Shown here piece after piece: positions 56,048-63,560 of a DNA stretch of 64,000 nt. The first letter of the stretch is position 1, and every line of letters begins with the position of its first letter. A model generated the notes under the pieces. It had not been told where the DNA came from and did no database searches. It was given only the letters and a program-made list of their open reading frames with translations. The position numbers and the translations under genes were made by a program. Source of the stretch: Morganella morganii H1r (GTDB lineage: Bacteria > Pseudomonadota > Gammaproteobacteria > Enterobacterales > Enterobacteriaceae); the NCBI RefSeq assembly GCF_000633515.1, contig NZ_AYMP01000006.1, positions 210,048 to 274,047 of the forward strand, written 5' to 3'.

Positions 56048-56314
56048 TCAGATTTGTGCTTCCCGGATTTGACGGGAGAGGGTGGCGCTCAGTTCGTCGA
56101 TTTTGTCAGCCATGTCCTGAAGAGACTGAATATCATCCTTGCGCACTTCAATGGTGATTATCTTTTTAATCAGCTGCTCCAGTTTTGGGTAATAGCCAAT
56201 GGTCGCCGTAAATTCCTGTCCGGCATTCTTTCCTTCTTTTGCTATTTTAATTTCACTGAGGATTAACTGGTGTGGGTCTGATGTAATAACGTACTGCCCT
56301 AATTTAATATTCAT
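56048..56314 (-). CDS. Small phage protein, DUF5405-like
   Basis: 88 residues: a beta-rich first half (KLGQYVITSDPHQLILSEIKIAKEGKNAGQEF...IGYYPKLEQLIKKII) and a helical tail. It resembles the DUF5405 phage family. Overlaps the next gene upstream by four bases. Confidence 0.65.
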   Translation of the reverse strand: MNIKLGQYVITSDPHQLILSEIKIAKEGKNAGQEFTATIGYYPKLEQLIKKIITIEVRKDDIQSLQDMADKIDELSATLSRQIREAQI

Positions 56315-56628
56315 TTTTCATTCTCCGCCTCTTTCATCATCAGGAATACTTCCATAGCGGCGCGATAATAGTTACTATCATTAACTTCGATGCAGTAACT
56401 GTTAAATTGACGCGCTGACCACTCGTTATTTACTCGAACCATGCTGATGCCATTCTCAATAACAATCGGCATTGCGTCCGCTGGGTTGTTGCATGGGTCG
56501 AATGGTGTTGCGTCCATATCATCGAATAAAACGATTTCCGTGCGGTCATATGCGATTGTGTTTAATTTTAGATATTTCGCTACGGTTTTATTAATTTCGT
56601 AATCGGTCACTTCTTTGTACCGCATCAT
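56311..56628 (-). CDS. NinX/DUF2591-like phage protein
   Basis: 105 residues. MMRYKEVTDYEINKTVAKYL, CNNPADAMPIVIENGISM and RAAMEVFLMMKE match the phage DUF2591 (NinX) family, whose members occur in lambdoid early regions; function unknown. It overlaps both neighbours by four bases. Confidence 0.75.
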   Translation of the reverse strand: MMRYKEVTDYEINKTVAKYLKLNTIAYDRTEIVLFDDMDATPFDPCNNPADAMPIVIENGISMVRVNNEWSARQFNSYCIEVNDSNYYRAAMEVFLMMKEAENEK

Positions 56629-56858
56629 TTTATTACCTCTCGTTTTCTGTAAATAAACCCACCACTGACCTCTTCCATTTTAATGATGCCTTCCGATGCC
56701 ATTTTCCTCGCTAGCTTCCTTGCTTTGGTATGTGAATCCCTATACTTGCTAACAAAAAGGCATCCATTATCTTCAATATACTTATTGATGTGAGAGTTAT
56801 TCTTTATTTTATGGACACGCATGTTACCCGCCATTAATCTCAAGGTCTGATTTGTCAC
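56625..56858 (-). CDS. Small basic phage protein, unknown
   Basis: 77 residues from a GTG that overlaps the preceding stop (GTGA); an internal ATG 24 bases later could also serve. The KYRDSHTKARKLARKMASEGIIKMEEVSGGFIYRKR part looks like a short winged-helix DNA-binding fold. No family recognised. Confidence 0.6.
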   Translation of the reverse strand: MTNQTLRLMAGNMRVHKIKNNSHINKYIEDNGCLFVSKYRDSHTKARKLARKMASEGIIKMEEVSGGFIYRKREVIK

Positions 56859-57079
56859 GATATTTGTTCATTGACCACCTCGCATTCTTCTCCCAATAAA
56901 AAAGAAAGGTCATCTTTTGAGAAAATGCATGATGAATCACCACCTATTGACAGTAACTCATCACCTCTAACGCCAATACAGTGCTTTACATCATCATAAT
57001 AAAACCCATCAACAATGACAGGGAACTCCACAGTCTCCAGTGAGTTGTATCCACCATTGTTCAATAATCTAACTTTCAT
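56855..57079 (-). CDS. Small phage protein, unknown
   Basis: 74 residues starting MKVRLLNNGGYNSLETVEFPVIVDG, an all-beta-looking domain with an acidic tail. GGAGGT lies six bases before the ATG, and its start overlaps the stop of the small exported frame upstream (ATGA). Confidence 0.65.
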   Translation of the reverse strand: MKVRLLNNGGYNSLETVEFPVIVDGFYYDDVKHCIGVRGDELLSIGGDSSCIFSKDDLSFLLGEECEVVNEQIS

Positions 57080-57228
57080 TTCACCACCTCCGCACACACT
57101 AATTCAACATCCCGCACAGCCATTACCTGCACTGCGCGGCTCTCACATTCTTCGAGCGTATAAATATCATCGGTAACAGGCACAGCAGAGCCGTGTATTA
57201 CCAGTAGTAATACAAATCCGATTGTCAT
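57076..57228 (-). CDS. Small exported phage protein (DUF1482-like)
   Basis: 50 codons: MTIGFVLLLVIHGSAVPVTDDIYTLEECESRAVQ is not given further, but the first 16 residues form a signal-like hydrophobic stretch and two Cys (TLEECES, ELVCAEV) follow. Short Cys-containing exported proteins of this kind (DUF1482) are common in lambdoid early operons. It ends ATGA on the next gene. Confidence 0.6.
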   Translation of the reverse strand: MTIGFVLLLVIHGSAVPVTDDIYTLEECESRAVQVMAVRDVELVCAEVVK

Positions 57229-57251
57229 GGTTAGCTCTTAATTTTGGGTAT

Positions 57252-57273
57252 AAAAAACCCTGCCGGTGCAGGG
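57252..57273 (-). terminator. Terminator after the membrane-protein gene
   Basis: CCCTGC, loop, GCAGGG followed on the minus strand by T6. It lies inside the early operon just after the 187-codon gene and would stop transcripts lacking N antitermination. Confidence 0.85.
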
Positions 57274-57279
57274 TGGGTA

Positions 57280-57843
57280 TTATTCTATCTCTTTAAGTGA
57301 TTTTGTTACTTCCCATTCTTTTTTGAGTAGTGTTTTTGTTTCCTGAGCACACCGGTCTAACAGTATAATCACGTCAACATATTCATAGCTATCAGTGGAT
57401 AATAGCTCATCAACCTCCCCCATTATAAACCTTATTTCATCTGCTTCAGGGTCTTTATTGTTTGCATTTTCTGGCAAGACGAGGTCGATGTATTGTTGTG
57501 CTTCATCTGATACTCTTGCCATTTCTCTGAAATAAAGATACATAGGGTTATCATCATTAAATGTACTTGGTGCATTACGATGTTTAAAATTCAAAACATA
57601 TTTTGTTGAAGATATATATGTAGCCACTTTCGACCTTAAATCATTGATCCATTCTTGTCTCATTGGAGCTATATTATTAGTTATCATTTGCTGGCGCAGA
57701 GCTTTTTTATCTGATTCTAGTTTTTTTCTTGAAAGGCGAAAATTAAGCCAAAAACCAAGACCAGCGCCTATAATGGTGAATACACCGACCAATGTTGTTA
57801 TTGCCAACGCATTATCTTTAACTACAGTTAAAAAATCAGACAT
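57280..57843 (-). CDS. Membrane-anchored prophage cargo protein, unknown
   Basis: 187 residues. One membrane helix near residues 13-35 (ALAITTLVGVFTIIGAGLGFWLNF), then a basic helix and a cytoplasmic helical domain containing APMRQEWINDLRSKVATYI. The coding sequence is more AT-rich than its neighbours and GGGGG precedes the start. With its own terminator behind it, it looks like a moron (independently expressed cargo) gene, for example superinfection exclusion or host defence. That role is inference; I recognise no named family. Confidence 0.7.
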   Translation of the reverse strand: MSDFLTVVKDNALAITTLVGVFTIIGAGLGFWLNFRLSRKKLESDKKALRQQMITNNIAPMRQEWINDLRSKVATYISSTKYVLNFKHRNAPSTFNDDNPMYLYFREMARVSDEAQQYIDLVLPENANNKDPEADEIRFIMGEVDELLSTDSYEYVDVIILLDRCAQETKTLLKKEWEVTKSLKEIE

Positions 57844-57926
57844 AACACCCCCTTATAAAAAGACGGCACATTGTACCTGTATCAGTGACTAAACACATCC
57901 TTGTGCGTCACTATTGTGGCATCTGG

Positions 57927-58199
57927 CTAATCAATTTTTCGCCCATTAACCGGGTGATAGTTAAAATGCCAGAACAGAAATTCACGGCCGCGCTTAGTCA
58001 GTCGTAATTTCTCCGTGGTCAGTCCCATGCTTATCAATATGCACTGCGTGGTATATCCGTTGTGATAACCGGCCATAGCGCTCAGACACCCCTTGCCAAC
58101 GATGTCCCGATAATTAGTGTGGCCGTAGTTCGTTCCTTCAAAATGCTTGCCGATATACTCATCCGTGATATCAGCTATTAAGTCGATTGGTCGCGGCAT
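57927..58199 (-). CDS. Small phage protein, unknown
   Basis: 90 residues (MPRPIDLIADITDEYIGKHF...). The RLTKRGREFLFWHFN ending suggests a winged-helix. The start has GAGGA six bases upstream; an ATG six bases earlier touches that site. No family recognised. Confidence 0.6.
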   Translation of the reverse strand: MPRPIDLIADITDEYIGKHFEGTNYGHTNYRDIVGKGCLSAMAGYHNGYTTQCILISMGLTTEKLRLTKRGREFLFWHFNYHPVNGRKID

Positions 58200-58224
58200 A
58201 TTCATTCCTCTGTTATCAGCATCC

Positions 58225-58407
58225 CTACACGAACTTCGGCATTTTCTTTTTGGTCAACCGTTCGGCATGTTTAATAAAGTCGTTGGCTTGTTCTTCCATA
58301 CCAATACCAAAGTCATATTTGTGAACTGCTTTTTTCATAACGAAAGCGCCTGCAAATAAAACCTCTTTCAGCTTTTCGTTTTCTTTTTGTAACTGTTCGA
58401 TAGTCAT
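58225..58407 (-). CDS. Short coiled-coil phage protein
   Basis: 60 residues: MTIEQLQKENEKLKEVLFAG heptads, then a basic tail LTKKKMPKF. Similar short leading coiled coils are frequent in phage early operons. Function unknown. Confidence 0.55.
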   Translation of the reverse strand: MTIEQLQKENEKLKEVLFAGAFVMKKAVHKYDFGIGMEEQANDFIKHAERLTKKKMPKFV

Positions 58408-58461
58408 AATTGATCCTTATCTCAGCATCCCTGCATTACGCTTCATCCTGAAACGGTGGGG

Positions 58462-58722
58462 TTACGCACCAAGACTTTTAGCCAGTGCGACAGCCTTTTC
58501 CAGATTGCCGCGCGTGACCTTTTTCTTGTGCTGAATTTTGTTTGTGGTGGGGTAAAACAGAACTTTTCCGGCTGGTGTTGAAAAATGAATTGTTCCGCTT
58601 TTGTCCTGAGCAAACGGAATATCAATCCCTGATAACCTCCCTGCATTTTCTTTTAATCTCTGTTGCTTCCGTTCTTTGGCATTCTCACGCATTGCGCGGA
58701 ATATATCGTCTATATCACCCAT
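58462..58722 (-). CDS. Small phage protein of a common lambdoid family
   Basis: 86 residues: an N-terminal charged helix (DDIFRAMRENAKERKQQRL) and a beta-rich part (GTIHFSTPAGKVLFYPTTNKIQHK). It resembles a family of small lambdoid proteins with a W/FHYST-type centre. Function unknown. Confidence 0.6.
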   Translation of the reverse strand: MGDIDDIFRAMRENAKERKQQRLKENAGRLSGIDIPFAQDKSGTIHFSTPAGKVLFYPTTNKIQHKKKVTRGNLEKAVALAKSLGA

Positions 58723-58725
58723 GTT

Positions 58726-59280
58726 TTACTGCCCCTGCATATCGGCCTTATGGCTCTGGTACACGACATCTAACTTTTCCGTGTTTTCTGCGTCACCAGT
58801 AAATTTATTTTTCAGCCACTGGTATGAATTTTCGAATTTCTCAGGTTCCATTTCGCCGACCTTGGCTGTGAAGTCTGCAAGCATCATACTGTTCGTTACC
58901 AGCCGACTAACTCGGTATTCAACGCGCTTCCCCCGGGACACGGTAAGCATCATGGATAACTCGCCGTCAATATCGCTCATGGCGTTAATTTTGATGCCAC
59001 CAACCTTAACACCTCCATATGTCACTGATGGGTCACCGATAAGTTTCAGAGACCTTCCCACCCATGCGTGACCGTTATTACCCCACGCGCCAATAAGAAC
59101 ACGCCGCATTGATTTCGATGGTTTGTACGGCCTTCCGTCATACCCAACAAGGTCAATAAATACAGGCTGGTCTTTTGAGCCTTCGCGCACAGATTTAATT
59201 ACTGCCGTTATTGACTGGTTTCTGACATCATCGAAATTAAGCTGATCCGATTTCGGGATAATTGTTTTTGATAAATCCAT
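58726..59280 (-). CDS. Phage recombination-module companion protein
   Basis: 184 residues starting [19 protein letters not shown], with RPYKPSKSMRRVLIGAWG and WVGRSLKLIGDPSVTYGGVKVGGI blocks. I recognise these as a widespread prophage protein encoded beside exonuclease genes. The fold looks beta-rich, compatible with single-strand DNA binding, but its role is not established to my knowledge. The start overlaps the exonuclease stop (TAATG). Confidence 0.7.
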   Translation of the reverse strand: MDLSKTIIPKSDQLNFDDVRNQSITAVIKSVREGSKDQPVFIDLVGYDGRPYKPSKSMRRVLIGAWGNNGHAWVGRSLKLIGDPSVTYGGVKVGGIKINAMSDIDGELSMMLTVSRGKRVEYRVSRLVTNSMMLADFTAKVGEMEPEKFENSYQWLKNKFTGDAENTEKLDVVYQSHKADMQGQ

Positions 59281-60104
59281 TAGAGATATACCTCGTCATC
59301 AAGATATTCATCATCGAAAAGATAAGAGGGCACGTTTATTTCGCTGGATGGCAAAACCATTCCTTCGGTTTTCGGTATGTCGCCATCAATGCACTGTTTT
59401 ATTGTGTGCAGAGATTCGAACATTACCTTTCTTCCCAGCTCCAGCGAGTCCTCGCCGATGTAATACATGCAGTTGGTGTACGGCGGCTTATTCTGAATGG
59501 CGAAAAAGCAGAACTGATTTAAGTCTCTTCCTGTGACTAATTTCAGCACGTACAAATAAAATGCAGCCTGCACATGATAGTGATATTTCCCGAAAGCCTG
59601 ACTGAACCCGCGTTCTGTTGCGTCCATGCAACTTTTTACATCTAGTGGGTAAGGGTGTGAGTCTGACATCCTGTCAAACCGGCACTTTAATTTCAGTCCT
59701 GTTTCCGGGCAGGTGGCGAACATTGATATTTCAGAATGCCCAGGTGTTGCCATGTAATCAGTGAAATCGTTGTTCAGGCTGGCCGATTCAATCATCCTTT
59801 GTATTGTTTCAACCTCACCGTTCACCAGTATCTTTTCAGCATCCGTCAGTTTTAATGCGTCCTTGTATTCTGCCGAGCGCCGATCCTTGACGTCTGGCAG
59901 CAAAATGAAATCCCTTTCAAATACCTGCGGCTCCAGCAATGCTGCGTGAATTGCTGTGCCAATCTGTGCCGATTTACTTCCTTTAAATGGGTTGAAATAC
60001 AGATTTGCAGGGCTGACGCTGATCGCCTTTATTGATGTGGAGCCTATCGCTTCATCCTTGTGATAGTCCTCGTTACTAAGCCCATAATGAATTCCCGTTT
60101 CCAT
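59280..60104 (-). CDS. RecE-like PD-(D/E)XK exonuclease
   Basis: 274 residues of the phage exodeoxyribonuclease VIII/DUF3799 type. [11 protein letters not shown], then the catalytic [10 protein letters not shown] (D-X-K strand) and [17 protein letters not shown] helix. It would resect double-strand ends to feed strand annealing. The companion gene follows directly. No recognisable RecT/Bet/Erf is in the window. Confidence 0.82.
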   Translation of the reverse strand: METGIHYGLSNEDYHKDEAIGSTSIKAISVSPANLYFNPFKGSKSAQIGTAIHAALLEPQVFERDFILLPDVKDRRSAEYKDALKLTDAEKILVNGEVETIQRMIESASLNNDFTDYMATPGHSEISMFATCPETGLKLKCRFDRMSDSHPYPLDVKSCMDATERGFSQAFGKYHYHVQAAFYLYVLKLVTGRDLNQFCFFAIQNKPPYTNCMYYIGEDSLELGRKVMFESLHTIKQCIDGDIPKTEGMVLPSSEINVPSYLFDDEYLDDEVYL

Positions 60105-60312
60105 GCTGCTTACTCCGTTTTCTTAGAACTTTGTCTATTGCCTCCCTGATTTCGTTTTCCCTTTCAGTGCCGAGGTATTCCAGTGTGTCCGTGCTGATTT
60201 CGAATATCACGTCCTGTGTGAATTCCTCAAAGTCACATGACACGGCATCCTGCCATGCTGCATGCTCCAGCCGTCGCTTTTCCTGAGCATCCTGTGCTGC
60301 GTATGCGTTCAT
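60076..60312 (-). CDS. Small phage protein, unknown
   Basis: 78 residues, acidic centre ([22 protein letters not shown]), basic tail. It overlaps the exonuclease start by 29 bases and the preceding stop by four. Function unknown. Confidence 0.55.
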   Translation of the reverse strand: MNAYAAQDAQEKRRLEHAAWQDAVSCDFEEFTQDVIFEISTDTLEYLGTERENEIREAIDKVLRKRSKQHGNGNSLWA

Positions 60313-60572
60313 GCTGCCTCCTTGCGCATCTTCTCCGCTATCCGTGCGAAGAAAGAACTTCCGTGTCCGGCTTTGATTAACTCGTCAGTGAAGTCGTCCA
60401 TGTATTCGTTGTTAATCATGTATTCGACCAGTTCGTTCATGCTCCATGCTGACGAACCGAGGAGCTGACTCAGGCTTCCGGTAATGTGATCGAACCCTTC
60501 ATGCGTTGTTACTTTCCGACCAAGAACCGTCCGTGATGATGTCTGCCCTCCGGATACTTCCAGTTTCTGCAT
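60309..60572 (-). CDS. Small phage protein, unknown
   Basis: 87 residues, with SLSQLLGSSAWSMNELVEYMINNEYMDDF and a basic C-terminal helix. GAGGGGG lies before the ATG, the strongest ribosome site of this operon. Function unknown. Confidence 0.6.
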   Translation of the reverse strand: MQKLEVSGGQTSSRTVLGRKVTTHEGFDHITGSLSQLLGSSAWSMNELVEYMINNEYMDDFTDELIKAGHGSSFFARIAEKMRKEAA

Positions 60573-60581
60573 AAATCCCCC

Positions 60582-60713
60582 TCATCTGGCGAACAACAGA
60601 ACAACCGTCAGCGCCAGAAATGTAATTAACACCGGCTTTAAGCCTGATTTTTTACGTGCGAAACTCTCACTACAAAGCTTGTAGCGATGCTCCTGCTGTT
60701 TAAGCATGTCCAT
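60582..60713 (-). CDS. 43-residue membrane miniprotein
   Basis: A short frame starting MDMLKQQEHRYKLCSESFAR, with a basic patch and a C-terminal membrane helix (PVLITFLALTVVLLFAR). It fills the gap between two phage genes in the same direction and is too regular (basic then hydrophobic) to be obvious noise. Single-helix phage miniproteins sometimes inhibit host membrane proteins; this is speculation. Confidence 0.45.
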   Translation of the reverse strand: MDMLKQQEHRYKLCSESFARKKSGLKPVLITFLALTVVLLFAR

Positions 60714-60743
60714 GTTGTTTACCTGCTGATATCCCGAGGTGGG

Positions 60744-60756
60744 ATAGGGTGGGTTA
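60744..60756. repeat. 13-base direct repeat, left copy
   Basis: ATAGGGTGGGTTA. It overlaps the stop codon of the coiled-coil gene; the same 13 bases lie just upstream of that gene. Confidence 0.75.
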
Positions 60757-61694
60757 GTAGTTCATTGAGAGGTGCGGGACTTCGCCTTTAATTACCAACT
60801 CAAGGAATTTTGTTGCGGTTTTATCGTCAAATCCTGCTTCAGTCAGTGCCTGTAAAGCTTCGCGGTTAAATTTACGCTGATGCTCTTTGTTCGCCTGGCG
60901 CTTTAATTCTTCCTGCTTCTGGCGCTCAATCTCCGCCAGTCGTGCGCGTTCGGCTTCCTCTGCCTTGCGCCGCTCCGCTTCAACTGCAGCCAACTTTTCA
61001 CGCTCAGCCTTCGCGATAGCCTCCTGCTTTTCACGTTCTGCGCGTTCCTGCGCCTCTCTGGCCTCACGTTCGCGCTTAGCTGCCGCCTCGACTTCCTGCC
61101 GTGCTTTTAATTCCGCAGCCTCACGTTCCTGTTTAGCTTTCAGCTCCACCGCATCACGCTCACGCTGTGCTTTCTGTTCAGCTTCGATTCGTGCCTGCTC
61201 TGCTGCCTGACGCTTGATTTCGTTTTCATGCTCAATGCGTTTGCGTTCTTCTTCAGCTTTACGCAGGTCGTGCAGCTCATTCATCTGCAGTGCTTCTTCG
61301 TGGTCACGCTCAATTTGGCGAGCTAATTCTTCCGCTGCTACACGCGCCTTTTCTGCATCCTCCCAGGCTGTTACCGGCTGGCGGATTTCTTCGCTCAGTG
61401 CGTCGAGTTCATCCCGGCACTGCTTGCGACTGGCATCCACTTTTTCGGCAGCTCTTTCAGCTCATCAACGACAGCCTTTCCGGCTTTGTCGATGTATGTT
61501 TTTGACTGCGTTACTTTGTAGGCTAGAGATTTAATAGCATCGCGATTCTTAGCTTTCGATAAATCAGTATCGAGTAATGCCTGTTCTGCTAATGCTTTCT
61601 CCCGGATACCAGACAGCAGCACCTGAACCTTATCCGGCGCTGTAAAAAGGTCGAGCGCTGTCGCTGGTTCGATAACGACCAGTTCGTTTGCCAT
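60754..61694 (-). pseudogene. Frameshifted phage coiled-coil (TolA-like) protein
   Basis: Two overlapping frames form one gene. The first (61395-61694) ends its homology at ELKELPKK; the second (60754-61440) resumes with VDASRKQCRDELDALSEEI. The switch falls at a run of five A (61441-61445 on the plus strand as T5); six would keep the frame, giving about 313 residues. The product has a helical N-terminus, a long Glu/Arg/Ala coiled coil and a C-terminal HQRKFNREALQALTEAGFDD...GEVPHLSMNY module common in phages and often misnamed TolA. It may be a mutation, a sequencing error or a -1 slip at AAAAAG. Confidence 0.75.
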
Positions 61695-61712
61695 AATTAA
61701 CTCCGTTTATTT

Positions 61713-61725
61713 ATAGGGTGGGTTA
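61713..61725. repeat. 13-base direct repeat, right copy
   Basis: ATAGGGTGGGTTA, 19 bases upstream of the coiled-coil gene start. A shorter form AGGGTGGGTA occurs at 57270-57279. Confidence 0.75.
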
Positions 61726-61751
61726 CTTCTGTGTGAAAGAGAGCAGGGCGA

Positions 61752-62015
61752 CTATTCGCTGCTAAGTGCTTTGTTGATTGCTAGCATTGCCGCATAAGCT
61801 TCAGCAGTTTCGTCCAGCTTCCAGTATTCAATCAAATTAATCAGCGCATCAAGTAAACCAGGCGCTGCCGCTATTAGTCTGGCGTTCGCCACTTCTTCCT
61901 CTTCACCATTACAGCCGATACCGTCAGCAATAACGCATTGCCATTCCTCATCCCTTACCAGTAACCGACCTTCATTGCTTGTGTACCACGGCCCCGGTGT
62001 ACCCTTAAATTCCAT
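61752..62015 (-). CDS. Phage protein with NARLIAAAP motif
   Basis: 87 residues: TPGPWYTSNEGRLLV, then EEEVANARLIAAAPGLLDALINL. This is a very common small family of lambdoid prophages with no known function. Probably cotranslated with the gene starting two bases after it in the array. Confidence 0.75.
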   Translation of the reverse strand: MEFKGTPGPWYTSNEGRLLVRDEEWQCVIADGIGCNGEEEEVANARLIAAAPGLLDALINLIEYWKLDETAEAYAAMLAINKALSSE

Positions 62016-62016
62016 A

Positions 62017-62226
62017 TCACCCCCTAGCCTTTAACATTGCGTCTGCCATTTCATATGCATCATGAGCCAAATCGTCCCAGTCATATCCACAGTTAGGGTT
62101 AGATTTGGCAGCTTGCATAAATTTGGCAGCGAAATAGTCTCGTAACGTCATACCTTCCTGCGCTACAAACTGCGTATCTGGATGTCCACTTGCAGGGAAA
62201 GCCGCTCCACCTGTTTTATCTGTCAT
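62017..62226 (-). CDS. Phage protein with GMTLRDYFAAK motif
   Basis: 69 residues: GGAAFPASGHPDTQFVAQEGMTLRDYFAAKFMQAA...AYEMADAML. A common short lambdoid family, function unknown. The start with GGGAGG upstream was preferred to a GTG-like extension of seven codons. Confidence 0.75.
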   Translation of the reverse strand: MTDKTGGAAFPASGHPDTQFVAQEGMTLRDYFAAKFMQAAKSNPNCGYDWDDLAHDAYEMADAMLKARG

Positions 62227-62236
62227 ACTTCCTCCC

Positions 62237-62425
62237 TTAACTCTCATCGATATGTGGAACTAATTTCCAGTTGATATCATTTTTTTCGTTATCCCACATG
62301 CCTTTCTTCTTATACTTGTCTCCGCATGATTTGCAGATGCCGTAAGGCCTGCCGACCATATTCAGGGATATTCGTTGCATATCGTTATCTTCAAACATAT
62401 ATCCGCAATATTGGCATTTATGCAT
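62237..62425 (-). CDS. Small zinc-ribbon phage protein
   Basis: 62 residues with two Cys pairs, MHKCQYCGYMF and GICKSCGDKYKKKG, about 27 residues apart, forming a zinc ribbon. Good AGGAGG site. Probably nucleic acid or protein binding; no known role. Confidence 0.7.
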   Translation of the reverse strand: MHKCQYCGYMFEDNDMQRISLNMVGRPYGICKSCGDKYKKKGMWDNEKNDINWKLVPHIDES

Positions 62426-62567
62426 ACTTCCTCCTATGCACTTCCCTGTGCTACGTGATGTCCGAATAGTTATCCCCGGATTGCAAGAAAAGTTAAAATT
62501 TCAGCAAAATCGCAAGTTGATTTATGCTAAAATATTATTTGTATATTCAATGAATTATGGAGAGCTA

Positions 62568-62831
62568 ATGAGTGAGCTAATTAAAAAAATAATTTTTCGA
62601 TTCATAAAAGCCCCCAAAGTAATAAAAAATTTCGACGATGAAGAACGTGCATTGCTGATATATTTTCTTAATGGAAAATACAAAAAAAGGAAAATTAGGA
62701 TTTATAAAAAAGCAGCAAAGCGTTTGATTGATAAGGGTGTTTTGGAAGTTGTTGAATCCTCCTTCCGTCCCGGAGTTAATCTAATTAAGATATCAGACTG
62801 TTACTATTCCATCCTGAAGCAAAAAATATAG
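62568..62831 (+). CDS. Lone rightward gene, SieB C-domain-like
   Basis: 87 residues from an ATG with GGAG upstream; the frame is open further left but without a site. Basic helix then a winged-helix-like block: FDDEERALLIYFLNGKYKKRK...RLIDKGVLEVVESSF. This resembles, weakly, the cytoplasmic part of superinfection exclusion protein B, without its membrane helices. It is AT-rich and opposite in direction to all neighbours, so probably expressed from its own promoter in the lysogen. Function uncertain. Confidence 0.5.
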   Translation: MSELIKKIIFRFIKAPKVIKNFDDEERALLIYFLNGKYKKRKIRIYKKAAKRLIDKGVLEVVESSFRPGVNLIKISDCYYSILKQKI

Positions 62832-62870
62832 ATTTCAGATTACTGACTGGATGCCCGTCCTTCCGGGCTG

Positions 62871-63185
62871 TCATGCTTCAATAAACATCGGAAGAACCTG
62901 AATCGCTTTTTTTGGACTCCATTTCACATATCCGTCAAGTGTGTCGCGGAGTTCGCTGAACCTCATGCCGCGCTGCTTTGCGTGATCCTTAATTAGGTCG
63001 CGGTTAACCTGCGCCCACAGTGCTTTAGCGTGTTCTTTGTCAGGCCTGAAATCTGAGTTACGAACCGCTATTGCGTCTGATTTTTCTGCTGCCTGCTGCT
63101 TTTTGTAACGGTCTATTTCTGAATCAATGTTCCCGCGCTTGCTCAGCGGTACATTTAATATTCCGTGGTCTAACATGGTTGGCAT
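62871..63185 (-). CDS. Small phage early protein, unknown
   Basis: 104 residues: LDHGILNVPLSKRGNIDSEIDRYKK, then KEHAKALWAQVNRDLIKDHAKQRGMRFSELRDTLDGYV. Helical and basic in its second half. AGGAGAT lies before the start. It recalls early lambdoid proteins, but I assign no function. Confidence 0.65.
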   Translation of the reverse strand: MPTMLDHGILNVPLSKRGNIDSEIDRYKKQQAAEKSDAIAVRNSDFRPDKEHAKALWAQVNRDLIKDHAKQRGMRFSELRDTLDGYVKWSPKKAIQVLPMFIEA

Positions 63186-63560
63186 CTCCTGTTTTATTCA
63201 ACCTAACGCCATCGTGAAGGCGCTTGGGTGAAGCACCACACTCTCGCAGTGGCCTCGCTCATGCCCTTGAGTTCCTGTCGCCTTTTGGCCGCTAATAACT
63301 GGTGCAGGCTTGGCGTTCCCGCTGCTTTACCAGAGCTACTTGTAATCTAAACCTTGACCCGTCGCTACACAGGCTAGCCATCCGGCTACTCAGGGGGTAG
63401 TCACTACCTAACCATTGTCGCTATGCAACTGCGGTCTTCCCGTTTTGCTTTCTACATAAATCCTCCGGTACTGACGGTGCTTTTCATAAAGATGCGACCG
63501 ATTTAGCGCCTGTTCTGGTGTTGGTACATAAAAATCTCTGCGCTCACACAACCCATCAGG
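63186..63560 (-). ncRNA. Structured non-coding segment behind the N-like gene
   Basis: 375 bases without a reading frame of note, about 50% GC against AT-richer phage genes, dense in short hairpins. These are GGTAG/CTACC at 63396-63408, TAGCC/GGCTA at 63375-63388, CTGGTGCAG with CTGC-TTT-ACCAG at 63299-63333, CACT/AGTG at 63239-63251, and CGCC/GGCG at 63207-63222. Read leftward it also contains an 11-codon frame ending GGAGGATTTATGTAG, so a ribosome site followed by an immediate start-stop. I do not recognise the RNA. It would be transcribed early, between the N-like gene and the next. Confidence 0.4.

Noticed and set aside
60887..61534. Two Ser/Arg/Ala-rich frames opposite the coiled-coil gene
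   Set aside because: They are antisense reflections of Glu/Lys/Ala codon repeats in the coiled coil.
62436..62567. 44-codon upstream extension of the rightward phage gene
   Set aside because: It overlaps the promoter region of the divergent zinc-ribbon gene, and the internal ATG has GGAG while the upstream one has no site.
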